From Bacteroidales bacterium (GTDB taxonomy: Bacteria > Bacteroidota > Bacteroidia > Bacteroidales > PUMT01): a DNA stretch of 10,674 bases. The stretch lies in NCBI GenBank assembly GCA_007132365.1, contig SLOS01000360.1, positions 1 through 10,674 on the forward strand. Reading direction: 5' to 3'. A program made the translations under genes and the position numbers. Shown piece after piece: positions 1 through 7,174 of this stretch. A model generated the notes under the pieces. That model made no database searches and was not told the DNA's origin. It was given only the letters and a program-made list of their open reading frames with translations. How positions within the stretch are numbered: position 1 is the first letter of the stretch; every line of letters begins with the position of its first letter.

Positions 1-842
1 ATTTCATTGAGCGTGCGTTTGAATTGAACCTGCCCAATTCAGTCTTTGTCGACAATACCGGCAGTAAAGAGGTTCCGGAGCTTTATTCACAGCTTTTTGA
101 AAAAAGTTTTTCGGTGGTTACGTGCAACAAGATCGGTAATACAGGCCGGTTCAGCACCTATTCAAAATACAGGGAAGTGTCGGGGAAATTCGGGGTTGAT
201 TACCTTTATGAAACTACCGTGGGGGCCGGACTGCCTATAATTAAAACTTTGCAGGAGCTTCTGATCTGCGGTGATGAAATACTGAAGGTGGAAGCGATAT
301 TATCAGGCACCATCTCATTTGTATTCAATGAATACAAGGGGGACAGGACCTTTGCCGAGGTTGTCAGGATGGCACAGGAAAAAGGGTTTACCGAACCTGA
401 TCCACGTGATGATCTGAGCGGGCTTGATTTTGCCAGAAAGATGCTGATCCTGGCCCGGGAGACGGGACTGGGGACTGAGTTTGAAGACCTGGATCTTGCG
501 CCCATATTACCTGATAACTGCCTTAATGCCAATTCAGTGGAGGATTTCTACAAAGAACTAGAGGCTTCGGAGGAGTATTTCAGCTCCCTGAAAAACAAAG
601 CTGCAACTGAAAATAAGGTGATGCATTATGTCGGGATATTATCCGGTGGCAAAGTAAAAACAGAGCTGCTGATGCTGGATTCAAAACATCCTTTTTATAA
701 TCTTTCGGGCAGCGATAATATCATATCCTTTACCACCAACCGTTACCTCAATAATCCCATGGTGATAAAGGGTCCTGGTGCAGGTGCTGAGGTGACTGCT
801 GCAGGGGTGCTGGCTGACCTGGTCAGGGTGGGGGCAGATTGA
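1..842 (+). CDS. thrA: Bifunctional aspartokinase/homoserine dehydrogenase, C-terminal part (5' end outside window)
   Basis: Homoserine dehydrogenase reduces aspartate semialdehyde to homoserine with NAD(P)H, in the cytoplasm. The frame is open from base 3 with no stop, so the gene enters from the left; about 279 residues are visible, ending in TGA at 840-842. The visible part starts near the end of the NAD(P)-binding fold (FVDNTGS..., then VVTCNK) and continues into the catalytic domain. That domain shows YETTVGAGLP, the SGTISFVFNEY segment, and the family signature GFTEPDPRDDLSGLDFARK with its conserved acidic residues and Lys. The protein ends NNPMVIKGPGAGAEVTAAGVLADL with no ACT domain after it, which is how fused ThrA/MetL enzymes end; monofunctional homoserine dehydrogenases usually carry a C-terminal ACT domain. 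The kinase half is therefore inferred, not seen. The gap to thrB is 33 bases, so the two are very likely co-transcribed. ThrA rather than MetL is inferred from the thrB-thrC neighbours. Confidence 0.93.
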   Translation, partial: FIERAFELNLPNSVFVDNTGSKEVPELYSQLFEKSFSVVTCNKIGNTGRFSTYSKYREVSGKFGVDYLYETTVGAGLPIIKTLQELLICGDEILKVEAILSGTISFVFNEYKGDRTFAEVVRMAQEKGFTEPDPRDDLSGLDFARKMLILARETGLGTEFEDLDLAPILPDNCLNANSVEDFYKELEASEEYFSSLKNKAATENKVMHYVGILSGGKVKTELLMLDSKHPFYNLSGSDNIISFTTNRYLNNPMVIKGPGAGAEVTAAGVLADLVRVGAD

Positions 843-875
843 TCCCTTAGAGTTTTAGCTGCAACAATAATACTA

Positions 876-1808
876 ATGATTATGGAATCAGTCAGAGTTT
901 TCGCACCGGCTTCAGTTGCCAATGTCAGCTGCGGCTACGATGTGCTCGGCTTTGCCGTAGACCGTCCCGGTGATGAGGTTTTATTGAGCCTGAACTCTTC
1001 AGGCGGGGTCAGCCTCGACCTGATTGAGGGAGATGATGGCAGGCTCCCGAGGGAACCGGAGAAAAATACCGTAAGTGCAGTAGTTATGAATTACCTGAAA
1101 CATATTGGTAAAAAGCAGGGGATAGGGATTAAGCTTTACAAGAAAATGCCTTTCGGCAGCGGGCTGGGATCAAGTGCTGCCAGTGCTGTCGGGGGACTAG
1201 TGGGGGTGAATGAACTGATGGGTAATCCTCTTTCAAGGATACAGCTGCTGCCGTTTGCAATGGAGGGGGAGCGCCTTGCATGCGGGAATGCTCACGCTGA
1301 TAATGTTGCACCTTCACTTCTAGGCGGTATGGTGCTCATACGTTCCTATGACCCTCTTGATGTTATCACTCTTCCTGTTCCCCGGTCGCTTAGCTGCGGC
1401 CTGGTCTATCCCCATGTTGAGGTACCTACCATGGCTGCCCGCCAGATAATAAGGACAAACGTACCTATGACTGCCGCTATCAGGCAGTGGGGCAATGTCG
1501 GGGGACTGGTTGCGGGGCTGTTTATGAATGACACCGGCCTGATCGGAAGGAGTATGGAGGATTTCGTTGTAGAGCCCGTCAGGAAAATGCTGATACCCCA
1601 TTTTGATGAAATGCGCAGCCTTGCGCTGAAAAACGGTGCACTCGGTTTCGGGATTTCCGGTTCCGGCCCCACGGTATTTGCCCTCTGCAGGGGTAAGGAA
1701 ACAGCAGGTAAAGTGACAGCAATCCTGGAGAATAAACTGAAAGAACATGGCCTGGGATCAACATGTTTTGTCTCTGATATAAACACTGAAGGGGCTACAT
1801 TAATCTGA
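876..1808 (+). CDS. thrB: Homoserine kinase (GHMP family)
   Basis: Phosphorylates homoserine to O-phosphohomoserine with ATP, the step before threonine synthase. The protein has 310 residues, the usual length for ThrB of the E. coli type. GHMP kinase landmarks are present in order: the N-terminal substrate region APASVANVSCGYDVLGFAV (about residues 10-28), the glycine-rich ATP loop PFGSGLGSSAAS (92-103), the HADNVAPSLLGGM segment, and the C-terminal motif GFGISGSGPTVFAL (about 257-270). Two ATG codons compete for the start, 876 and 882 (protein begins M-I-M-E); neither has a clear Shine-Dalgarno sequence, and the upstream one is used here. It is worth noting that this organism has a true GHMP-type ThrB, since some Bacteroides use a phosphoglycerate-mutase-like homoserine kinase instead. 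The gene lies between thrA (33 bases) and thrC (70 bases), as expected for a threonine operon. Confidence 0.96.
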   Translation: MIMESVRVFAPASVANVSCGYDVLGFAVDRPGDEVLLSLNSSGGVSLDLIEGDDGRLPREPEKNTVSAVVMNYLKHIGKKQGIGIKLYKKMPFGSGLGSSAASAVGGLVGVNELMGNPLSRIQLLPFAMEGERLACGNAHADNVAPSLLGGMVLIRSYDPLDVITLPVPRSLSCGLVYPHVEVPTMAARQIIRTNVPMTAAIRQWGNVGGLVAGLFMNDTGLIGRSMEDFVVEPVRKMLIPHFDEMRSLALKNGALGFGISGSGPTVFALCRGKETAGKVTAILENKLKEHGLGSTCFVSDINTEGATLI

Positions 1809-1833
1809 ACCCGGATAATTGAAGATTCCAGGC

Positions 1834-1858
1834 ACAACAATAAAGGAATGTTGTTTTT
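1834..1858 (+). terminator. Weak hairpin plus T run between thrB and thrC
   Basis: A 6-base perfect inverted repeat (ACAACA at 1834-1839, TGTTGT at 1849-1854) with a 9-base loop runs straight into TTTTT (1854-1858). The stem has only two G-C pairs, so it would be a poor terminator. It could lower readthrough into thrC or simply be chance in AT-rich spacer. Operon logic (thrB and thrC belong together) argues against a full stop here. Confidence 0.22.
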
Positions 1859-1878
1859 AATTATATTTAATAATAACT

Positions 1879-3201
1879 ATGTTATACTACAGCACAAACC
1901 GTCAATCTCCCGCTGTTTCGCTCAGGGAAGCGGTTATGCGGGGACTCGCAGAGGATGGTGGACTCTATATGCCTGAATCGGTTCCAGTGTTGCCACCTTC
2001 ATTTTTTAAATCCATCGATAAACTCACCCACGATGAAATAGCACTTGAGGTTGCAAGGGCTTTTCTCGGGGATGATGTTCCTGAAGGTGTTCTTGCAGGG
2101 ATAATTAACGAATCCCTTGATTTTATGATACCCCTGAAGCGCTTTGGTGCAAATGTTTACTGCCTGGAGCTGTTTCACGGTCCCACAATGGCCTTTAAAG
2201 ATGTGGGCGCCAGATTTATGTCGAGGCTTATGTCATATCTGTACAGAAATGAGAACAGGGCGCTTAACGTGCTGGTTGCAACCTCAGGAGATACAGGATC
2301 GGCAGTTGCAGCCGGGTTTCATGGTGTGGAGGGCATCAATGTTTTTGTGCTCTTTCCCGGAGGCAAGGTAAGTCCCCTTCAGCAGAAACAGATTACCACC
2401 TGGGGCGGAAATATTTATGCCCTGGAGGTGGATGGCAGTTTTGACGACTGCCAGAAACTTACCAAACAGATGCTTGGGGACAGACAGCTCAGCGATTCAT
2501 TCCCTCTTACATCGGCAAACAGCATCAATATTGCTCGACTGATTCCACAGAGTTTCTACTATTTTTTTGCGTTTGCCCGGCTGGATGCCGGAGGGGTCGA
2601 TGAAGCCCGCCTGCCGCTGGTTTTCAGTGTGCCCTGCGGGAACTTCGGTAACCTTACAGGTGGGCTCATGGCCCGGGCAGCGGGTCTGCCGGTACTCAGG
2701 TTTGTTGCCTCGACCAATATTAATGATGTTTTCAGCAGGTTTATGGAGACGGGAGAATACAAGCCGGCTGCTTCAATAGCGACTATCAGCAATGCCATGG
2801 ATGTGGGTGATCCGAGCAATTTTGCTCGTATAAACGAGCTTATGGGGAAAAAGATTGAAAATTTCCGCGAAAGCATAACCGCATATTCATACAGTGATGA
2901 TGATACATCTGCGGCCATCGGGAAACTTCATGCTGCCAACGGGTATATAATGGACCCTCATGGCGCCGTGGCTTATCTCGGACTAAGGCAATTTATGTCG
3001 GAGTATCATGAGGCTGTAAACGGGATATTTCTCGAGACAGCTCATCCGGCTAAATTTCCCGAAACAATGCAACAGATCATTGATGATTTTGATGATTTAC
3101 CACCTCAGTTACAGGAAGTTCTTAACCGGAAAGAGAAGTTTCATTCAATCGGCAATGACCCGGAAGAGCTTAAAGCCTTTATAGAAGAGGTTAATCTGTA
3201 G
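1879..3201 (+). CDS. thrC: Threonine synthase (PLP-dependent)
   Basis: Converts O-phosphohomoserine and water to threonine and phosphate using pyridoxal phosphate; the last step of the pathway, cytoplasmic. At 440 residues it is close to the E. coli-type enzyme (about 430). The N-terminus STNRQSPAVSLREAV followed by GLAEDGGLYMPE is the typical threonine-synthase N-terminal domain. The PLP-binding lysine is K107 in FHGPTMAFKDVGARFM. Further PLP-fold landmarks are ATSGDTGSAVAAGF (134-147), the glycine/asparagine loop SVPCGNFGNLTGG (250-262), and ANGYIMDPHGAVAY followed by ETAHPAKFPE near the C-terminus. The start ATG lies 70 bases after thrB in an AT-rich spacer without a clear ribosome binding site. 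It completes the thrABC set; 103 bases separate it from the unrelated phosphoesterase downstream. Confidence 0.97.
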   Translation: MLYYSTNRQSPAVSLREAVMRGLAEDGGLYMPESVPVLPPSFFKSIDKLTHDEIALEVARAFLGDDVPEGVLAGIINESLDFMIPLKRFGANVYCLELFHGPTMAFKDVGARFMSRLMSYLYRNENRALNVLVATSGDTGSAVAAGFHGVEGINVFVLFPGGKVSPLQQKQITTWGGNIYALEVDGSFDDCQKLTKQMLGDRQLSDSFPLTSANSINIARLIPQSFYYFFAFARLDAGGVDEARLPLVFSVPCGNFGNLTGGLMARAAGLPVLRFVASTNINDVFSRFMETGEYKPAASIATISNAMDVGDPSNFARINELMGKKIENFRESITAYSYSDDDTSAAIGKLHAANGYIMDPHGAVAYLGLRQFMSEYHEAVNGIFLETAHPAKFPETMQQIIDDFDDLPPQLQEVLNRKEKFHSIGNDPEELKAFIEEVNL

Positions 3202-3250
3202 ACTTATCCGCAGGATTCCTGAATGGCCAGGGACAAACTTTAATGCAGGC

Positions 3251-3289
3251 TTAACACGGGTCATTAAAAAATGTCGTATTTTGTGTTAA
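3251..3289 (+). repeat. Inverted repeat upstream of the phosphoesterase gene
   Basis: TTAACAC (3251-3257) is mirrored exactly by GTGTTAA (3283-3289). Inside it, AAAAT (3268-3272) pairs with ATTTT (3278-3282) around a GTCGT loop, so the right arm is continuous for 12 bases while the left arm carries a 10-base bulge. It ends 15 bases before the ATG at 3305. No T run follows, so it is not a typical terminator. It could be an operator or 5'-leader structure, or chance in AT-rich DNA. Confidence 0.25.
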
Positions 3290-3304
3290 AATAAATTCCT
3301 GGAT

Positions 3305-5314
3305 ATGAAGCTAAAGTTAAGCTCTGTCGCTCAACGGCCTTTAATATGCAACACAATGCCCGGAAATGCAATTTCCCGGATAACCGGAATCGCCGCAGTT
3401 GCAATTCTGCTCTTTATTTTTGCAGGTTCATCATCTTTTTCACAGCTAAAGCGCTTTACAGTGCTTAATACTACTGATGAACACTCAACACTTTTGCCTG
3501 TTCCGATGGCAGATTATCATCCGGACAAACCAGATCCGTCCATTGGCGGTTATGCCCGCTTATCGACACTGGTCAGGGATATCAGGGAAAAGAAGGGGGA
3601 TGAGCCGGTTCTTCTCTTTTCCTCAGGTGATATTCTGGGTGGGACACCTTTTGCCTGGCTTACACTTGAAGGCTTTTCTGCTGAAATTGAGCTGATGAAA
3701 AAAATAGGTTATGATGCCATGACCATTGGTAATCACGAGTTTGATTATGATCCGGAATTGCTCGCCGATTATTTTTTAAGGGCAGGATATCCTGAATATA
3801 ATGACAGGCTTGCATTAATTGCCTCAAATCTCGTCATACCTGAAGGACATAAGCTGAATGAACCCGGTATCAGGAAACATCATTTATTTAATCTGCCCAA
3901 CGGGATCACTATTGGCGTTTTCGGACTTCTGGGTAAAGAGGCCTACAGTGTTGCAAGTTTTGCCGGGCCGGTTACTGTCGATGACCAGCATACTGCTGCA
4001 GCCCGGCAGGTAAGTTTGCTCAGAAATGCGGGAGCGGATATAGTGATTGCACTGACACATTCAGGGATAAGCGAGGACAGGGATCTGGCTGCTGCTGTCA
4101 GGGGAATTGATATTATCCTTGGCGGACATGACCATTATCTGACTGAAGTGCCGGAAATCATCAATAACACCATTATATTCCATTCCGGCCATTATCTTAA
4201 ATACCTTGGCAGACTGGAGTTTGAATGGAACAGCGAAAGCGGGGAACTGCATACTGTCAATGAAAGTCCGGGTTCTCCCTACCTGATTTCACTTGACAGC
4301 ACCATTGATGAAGACCCCCTGGTACTTGAAAAGATAAATGAATATCTCGGTTATCTGAATGAATTTGTTTCAACCCACACCGGCGGGTTGTTTTCAGATG
4401 TAAGCGATCCGCTGTTATTTACTGAATTTGCCCTTACCAGGCCATATCCGTTTGTTGAAACCACGGTTGGTAATTATGTGACCGATGCCATGCGCCTTAT
4501 CGGTGAACAGGTTACAGGTGAAAGGGTAGACTTTGCATTTCAGGGTAACGGCATAATCAGGGCAGATATCATTCCCGGCACCATGGATTGGTCACAAGGG
4601 CACATCTCCTTTTTTGACCTGGTGACCGTCTCCGGACTCGGATCAGGTCCTGACGGCAGGGCAGGCTATCCGATGGTATCTGTTTACCTTACTGAACGTG
4701 AAATCCTTAATGTGTTAGAGATAAGCTCATTGCTTTCACAGCTGATGGGAGATATCTATTTCCTCCAGGTTTCGGGACTTCGTTACTCTTACGACCCGGG
4801 AAGAGCCACCTGGTTAACCATTCCGTTTCTGGGCACACCTGTCCCCGCCTACCGTTCCGTGCTCAAAGCAGAATTATATACAGGTGAAGGGATCCAGGAT
4901 GATACCAGTTATACCCCGATAGACGGAGAAGGGGAAAAACTTTACCATGTTATAACCGATTACTATCTGACATCTTTTCTGCCTATGGTTGGTGATATAC
5001 TGCCCAGGCTGAAACTTGTGCTGAAGGACAGGTACGGAAACCCTGTTGATCCTGAGCAGGCGATTATTACCAAAAATGGCAGGGAGTACAAGGTCTGGGA
5101 GGCTGTTGCCCAATATGCCCTTTCACTGGAAAAGAATGAGTATGAAATTCCCGTTATGCCGCAGTACTACATGAATACCCACGAACGGGTCGTTTCAGAC
5201 GAGGGTATTCCCCTGCATACATGGTCATATATTGTACTGATCCTTCTCCTTGCACTGATCATTTATCTTGCGCGACTCATAACAGTAAAAATCAAAAAGC
5301 GCAGGAGACGGTAA
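3305..5314 (+). CDS. Exported 5'-nucleotidase / UDP-sugar hydrolase-family metallophosphoesterase with C-terminal membrane anchor
   Basis: Probably hydrolyses phosphate esters of nucleotides (5'-nucleotides, UDP-sugars or 2',3'-cyclic nucleotides) outside the cytoplasmic membrane; the exact substrate cannot be read from sequence. It has 669 residues. A hydrophobic segment (about 28-40) followed by SSSFSQ suggests signal peptidase I cleavage near S46/Q47. The N-terminal calcineurin-like domain shows the dinuclear-metal motifs in order: D58-E-H60, G-D109, G-N143-H144-E-F-D, H252 in LTHSG, and GGHDH with H275 and H277. The 5'-nucleotidase C-terminal domain follows (TTVGNYVTDAMR, then GNGIIRADI and later segments). 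Unusually, residues about 641-661 form a membrane helix followed by a KIKKRRRR tail, implying a periplasmic enzyme tethered to the inner membrane with the basic tail in the cytoplasm. An alternative start at M18 (base 3356) would give a signal peptide of more usual length. It is flanked by 103- and 111-base gaps, so it is probably transcribed alone. It resembles UshA, but I do not assign that name. Confidence 0.9.
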   Translation: MKLKLSSVAQRPLICNTMPGNAISRITGIAAVAILLFIFAGSSSFSQLKRFTVLNTTDEHSTLLPVPMADYHPDKPDPSIGGYARLSTLVRDIREKKGDEPVLLFSSGDILGGTPFAWLTLEGFSAEIELMKKIGYDAMTIGNHEFDYDPELLADYFLRAGYPEYNDRLALIASNLVIPEGHKLNEPGIRKHHLFNLPNGITIGVFGLLGKEAYSVASFAGPVTVDDQHTAAARQVSLLRNAGADIVIALTHSGISEDRDLAAAVRGIDIILGGHDHYLTEVPEIINNTIIFHSGHYLKYLGRLEFEWNSESGELHTVNESPGSPYLISLDSTIDEDPLVLEKINEYLGYLNEFVSTHTGGLFSDVSDPLLFTEFALTRPYPFVETTVGNYVTDAMRLIGEQVTGERVDFAFQGNGIIRADIIPGTMDWSQGHISFFDLVTVSGLGSGPDGRAGYPMVSVYLTEREILNVLEISSLLSQLMGDIYFLQVSGLRYSYDPGRATWLTIPFLGTPVPAYRSVLKAELYTGEGIQDDTSYTPIDGEGEKLYHVITDYYLTSFLPMVGDILPRLKLVLKDRYGNPVDPEQAIITKNGREYKVWEAVAQYALSLEKNEYEIPVMPQYYMNTHERVVSDEGIPLHTWSYIVLILLLALIIYLARLITVKIKKRRRR

Positions 5315-5366
5315 ATGCAGGCAAACCTCGCGATCTTCAGTCACCAGACGGTTCGTTTACAATTTT

Positions 5367-5390
5367 TATCAGGCTGTCTGATATTTTTCT
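5367..5390 (+). terminator. Putative intrinsic terminator after the phosphoesterase gene
   Basis: A perfect 6-base stem (TATCAG 5367-5372, CTGATA 5378-5383) with a 5-base loop GCTGT is followed directly by TTTTTCT (5384-5390). It lies 52 bases after the phosphoesterase stop and before the formate dehydrogenase operon, the expected place for a transcription boundary. The stem is short and AT-rich, so strength is doubtful. Confidence 0.42.
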
Positions 5391-5411
5391 ACTAATTTTA
5401 TAACCCGTCAT

Positions 5412-5419
5412 TAACTTTG
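5412..5419 (+). promoter_or_regulatory. TAnnTTTG (-7-like) element before the formate dehydrogenase operon
   Basis: TAACTTTG matches the Bacteroidota -7 consensus TAnnTTTG. Only six bases separate it from the ATG at 5426, so transcription from it would give an almost leaderless mRNA. No TTTG/TTG -33 box is present at the usual 19-21 base spacing; only a T-rich stretch lies there (5384-5390). The same 11-base string TTAACTTTGAA recurs before the gene at 7175. Confidence 0.35.
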
Positions 5420-5425
5420 AACCGA

Positions 5426-5917
5426 ATGGACATTCAAAAGATACTCGGAAAGCACCGCCCTGAAATGGATAACCTGATCAATATCCTTCATGACCTCCAG
5501 GACGCCAGTCCCCGAAACTATCTTCCTGAAGAGTCACTCCGCGAGGTTGCCCGTTACCTTAACACCACACTCAGTGCAGTATACGGGGTGGTTAATTATT
5601 ATACCATGTTCAGCACGAAACCCAGGGGCAAATATATCATCCGGCTGTGCCAGTCCCCTATATGCCATATGATGGGCAGCGAAACGGCACTTGAATCTGT
5701 TAAAAAGCTGCTTGGCACAGATCTTTATGAACCTACTGCCGACGGACTGTTCAGTATTGAACTCTCCGAATGCCTGGGTATATGCGATGTTGCCCCTTCC
5801 ATGATGGTTGGCGAAGAGATTTACGGACATTTGTCCGAGACAGTTATTTCAAAAATGATCTCTGAGATCAGGGAGAGAGAAAAAACCGGTAATATAAAAA
5901 ATACCTGCGATGGCTGA
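5426..5917 (+). CDS. NuoE/FdsG-like [2Fe-2S] thioredoxin-fold subunit of NAD-linked formate dehydrogenase
   Basis: Electron-transfer subunit of the 24-kDa NuoE/HoxE/FdsG family, which carries one [2Fe-2S] cluster next to the FMN-bearing NuoF-like partner. It has 163 residues from the ATG. An N-terminal helical part (about 1-65) includes YLPEESLREVARYLN followed by AVYGVVNYYTMF, a hallmark of the family. The thioredoxin-like domain has the cluster ligands C75-x4-C80 and C116-x3-C120 (SECLGICDVAPSMMV). The frame also has a TTG at 5417, but the ATG at 5426 is the better start because the TTG sits inside the TAACTTTG element and adds only three residues. Its end overlaps the next gene by 8 bases (5910-5917), suggesting translational coupling. 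The order E-F-catalytic subunit copies fdsGBA, so the role is inferred to be NAD+ reduction with formate electrons rather than complex I. Confidence 0.92.
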   Translation: MDIQKILGKHRPEMDNLINILHDLQDASPRNYLPEESLREVARYLNTTLSAVYGVVNYYTMFSTKPRGKYIIRLCQSPICHMMGSETALESVKKLLGTDLYEPTADGLFSIELSECLGICDVAPSMMVGEEIYGHLSETVISKMISEIREREKTGNIKNTCDG

Positions 5918-7151
5918 AGAGAACAGGGTAGTACTTAAGAATCTCGGGAAAACCGATCCGGAAAGCATTGATGACTATATTGACTCCGGCGGTTACAAAG
6001 CATTTCGCAAGGTGCTGGGTATGGAAGGCAAGGCCATAATTGACGGCCTTATCGCATCCGGACTGAGGGGCAGGGGAGGAGCCGGATTTTCAACCGGAAT
6101 GAAGAACCGCTTTACAAGTGAGGCATGTCAGAAATGCGAAAACAGGTACGTTGTATGCAATGCCGATGAGGGTGAACCGGGGACATTCAAGGACAGGGTT
6201 ATAATGGAGAATGACCCGCATATGTTCCTTGAGGGAATGATGATAGCTGCAAGGGCCATAAATGCCACCAGGGGATTCGTATACATCCGGGGGGAGTATG
6301 CCCTCTCTGTAAGACGCACGCAGAAGGCACTGGATGATATGAAAGCAAAGGGCCTTCTTGGAGACAATATCCTTGGCAGTGGATTCTCTTTTGATATTGA
6401 AATTAAAAAAGGTGCAGGTTCGTATTTGTGCGGTGAAGAGCTGACACTACTGGAATCACTGGAAGGGAAAAGGGGCTATCCGCGTATCAAACCGCCCTTT
6501 CCTGCGGAAAAGGGACTTTGGGGTTCTCCCACACTGGTCAACAATGTTGAGACTCTTGCCTGTATTCCATCAATTATAAGTAACGGGGCTGAATGGTACA
6601 GGACAATGGGCACTGAAAAATCGCCCGGCACGAAAATATTTACCATAAGCGGGCCGGTTAAACGTCCGGGATTCTATGAAGTGGAAATGGGAACAACCCT
6701 TCGCACACTGGTATTTGACTTTGCAGGAGGTATGCAGGAGGGAAAGATCTTCAGGGCGGCACTGCTTGGAGGAGCCGCAGGTACATTTGTCGACGGGTCA
6801 ATGCTTGATACCGGAATGGGATATGACCTGCTTAAAGAGAAGGGGGCAACCCTTGGTTCAGGTGCAATTATAGTGATGGACCAGGGGATGAGCATATGGG
6901 AGATGCTTAACTCAATACTCAGGTTCTTTGCGCATGAGTCCTGCGGAAAATGTGTCCCGTGCAGGATTGGCTCAAAACAGTTGCTGCTCCTGATGGAGCA
7001 GATAAAAAACAACGGAGCTGATACGGAAGAACTTTGCGGTAGACTTTTAAAGCAGGCAGAGATGATGGAGAAGACATCGCTTTGCCCCCTGGGGCAGTCC
7101 CATATCATGCCGGTCAGGACAGCAGTACAATATTTTCCCGGGTTATTGTGA
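5910..7151 (+). CDS. NuoF/FdsB-like NADH-binding FMN and [4Fe-4S] subunit of NAD-linked formate dehydrogenase
   Basis: The flavoprotein subunit where electrons from formate should meet NAD+. It has 413 residues, near the length of a bare NuoF core: it lacks both the N-terminal thioredoxin-like domain fused in FdsB/HydB-type proteins and their C-terminal ferredoxin domain. In order it shows the FMN/NADH-binding GLRGRGGAGFSTGMK (51-65) and VVCNADEGEPGTFKDR (81-96), the GAGSYLCGEE loop (168-177), an SLBB domain beginning at about residue 240 (GTKIFTISGPVKRPGFYEV), and the C-terminal [4Fe-4S] domain with C345-x2-C348-x2-C351 and C392 (SLCPLGQ). Minor departures from the usual family sequence are S61 where Pro is common, and LTLLESLEG after the CGEE motif instead of the usual TALIESIEG-like string. 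An extra CxxC (C73, C76) precedes the NADEGEPG motif. The start overlaps the upstream gene by 8 bases; 23 bases separate it from the catalytic subunit. Confidence 0.94.
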   Translation: MAEENRVVLKNLGKTDPESIDDYIDSGGYKAFRKVLGMEGKAIIDGLIASGLRGRGGAGFSTGMKNRFTSEACQKCENRYVVCNADEGEPGTFKDRVIMENDPHMFLEGMMIAARAINATRGFVYIRGEYALSVRRTQKALDDMKAKGLLGDNILGSGFSFDIEIKKGAGSYLCGEELTLLESLEGKRGYPRIKPPFPAEKGLWGSPTLVNNVETLACIPSIISNGAEWYRTMGTEKSPGTKIFTISGPVKRPGFYEVEMGTTLRTLVFDFAGGMQEGKIFRAALLGGAAGTFVDGSMLDTGMGYDLLKEKGATLGSGAIIVMDQGMSIWEMLNSILRFFAHESCGKCVPCRIGSKQLLLLMEQIKNNGADTEELCGRLLKQAEMMEKTSLCPLGQSHIMPVRTAVQYFPGLL

Positions 7152-7161
7152 AAGATTGATT

Positions 7162-7169
7162 TAACTTTG
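7162..7169 (+). promoter_or_regulatory. TAnnTTTG (-7-like) element before the formate dehydrogenase catalytic subunit
   Basis: TAACTTTG lies inside the 23-base gap before the ATG at 7175, five bases from the start codon, in the same arrangement as the copy at 5412-5419. The shared block is TTAACTTTGAA (7161-7171). A TTG at 7146-7148 is too close (13 bases) for the normal -33 box. It could be an internal promoter or a translation-initiation element; there is no functional evidence. Confidence 0.27.
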
Positions 7170-7174
7170 AATAA

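Noticed and set aside
24..26. TTG at 24 as the start of the homoserine dehydrogenase frame
   Set aside because: The frame is open upstream to the window edge and codes for sequence that continues the NAD-binding domain, so this is an internal codon of a truncated gene.
1862..1869. TATATTTA as a promoter for thrC
   Set aside because: Differs from TAnnTTTG at the last base and has no -33 partner; likely AT-rich spacer.
3277..3283. TATTTTG as a promoter -7 box for the phosphoesterase gene
   Set aside because: It is one base short of TAnnTTTG and has no TTTG/TTG box at the right spacing; it also sits within the inverted repeat. Not strong enough to list as a promoter.
5221..5314. PEP-CTERM / exosortase sorting signal on the phosphoesterase
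   Set aside because: A helix and basic cluster are present, but no Pro-Glu-Pro-type or other known sorting motif precedes the helix, so a simple membrane anchor is the safer reading.
5417..5425. TTG start nine bases upstream of the NuoE-like gene
   Set aside because: The TTG is part of the TAACTTTG element and would add only three residues not needed by the family; the ATG at 5426 is preferred.
5426..7151. Part of respiratory complex I (nuoE, nuoF)
   Set aside because: No other nuo genes are adjacent, and the pair runs directly into a formate dehydrogenase catalytic subunit with the FdsGBA order.
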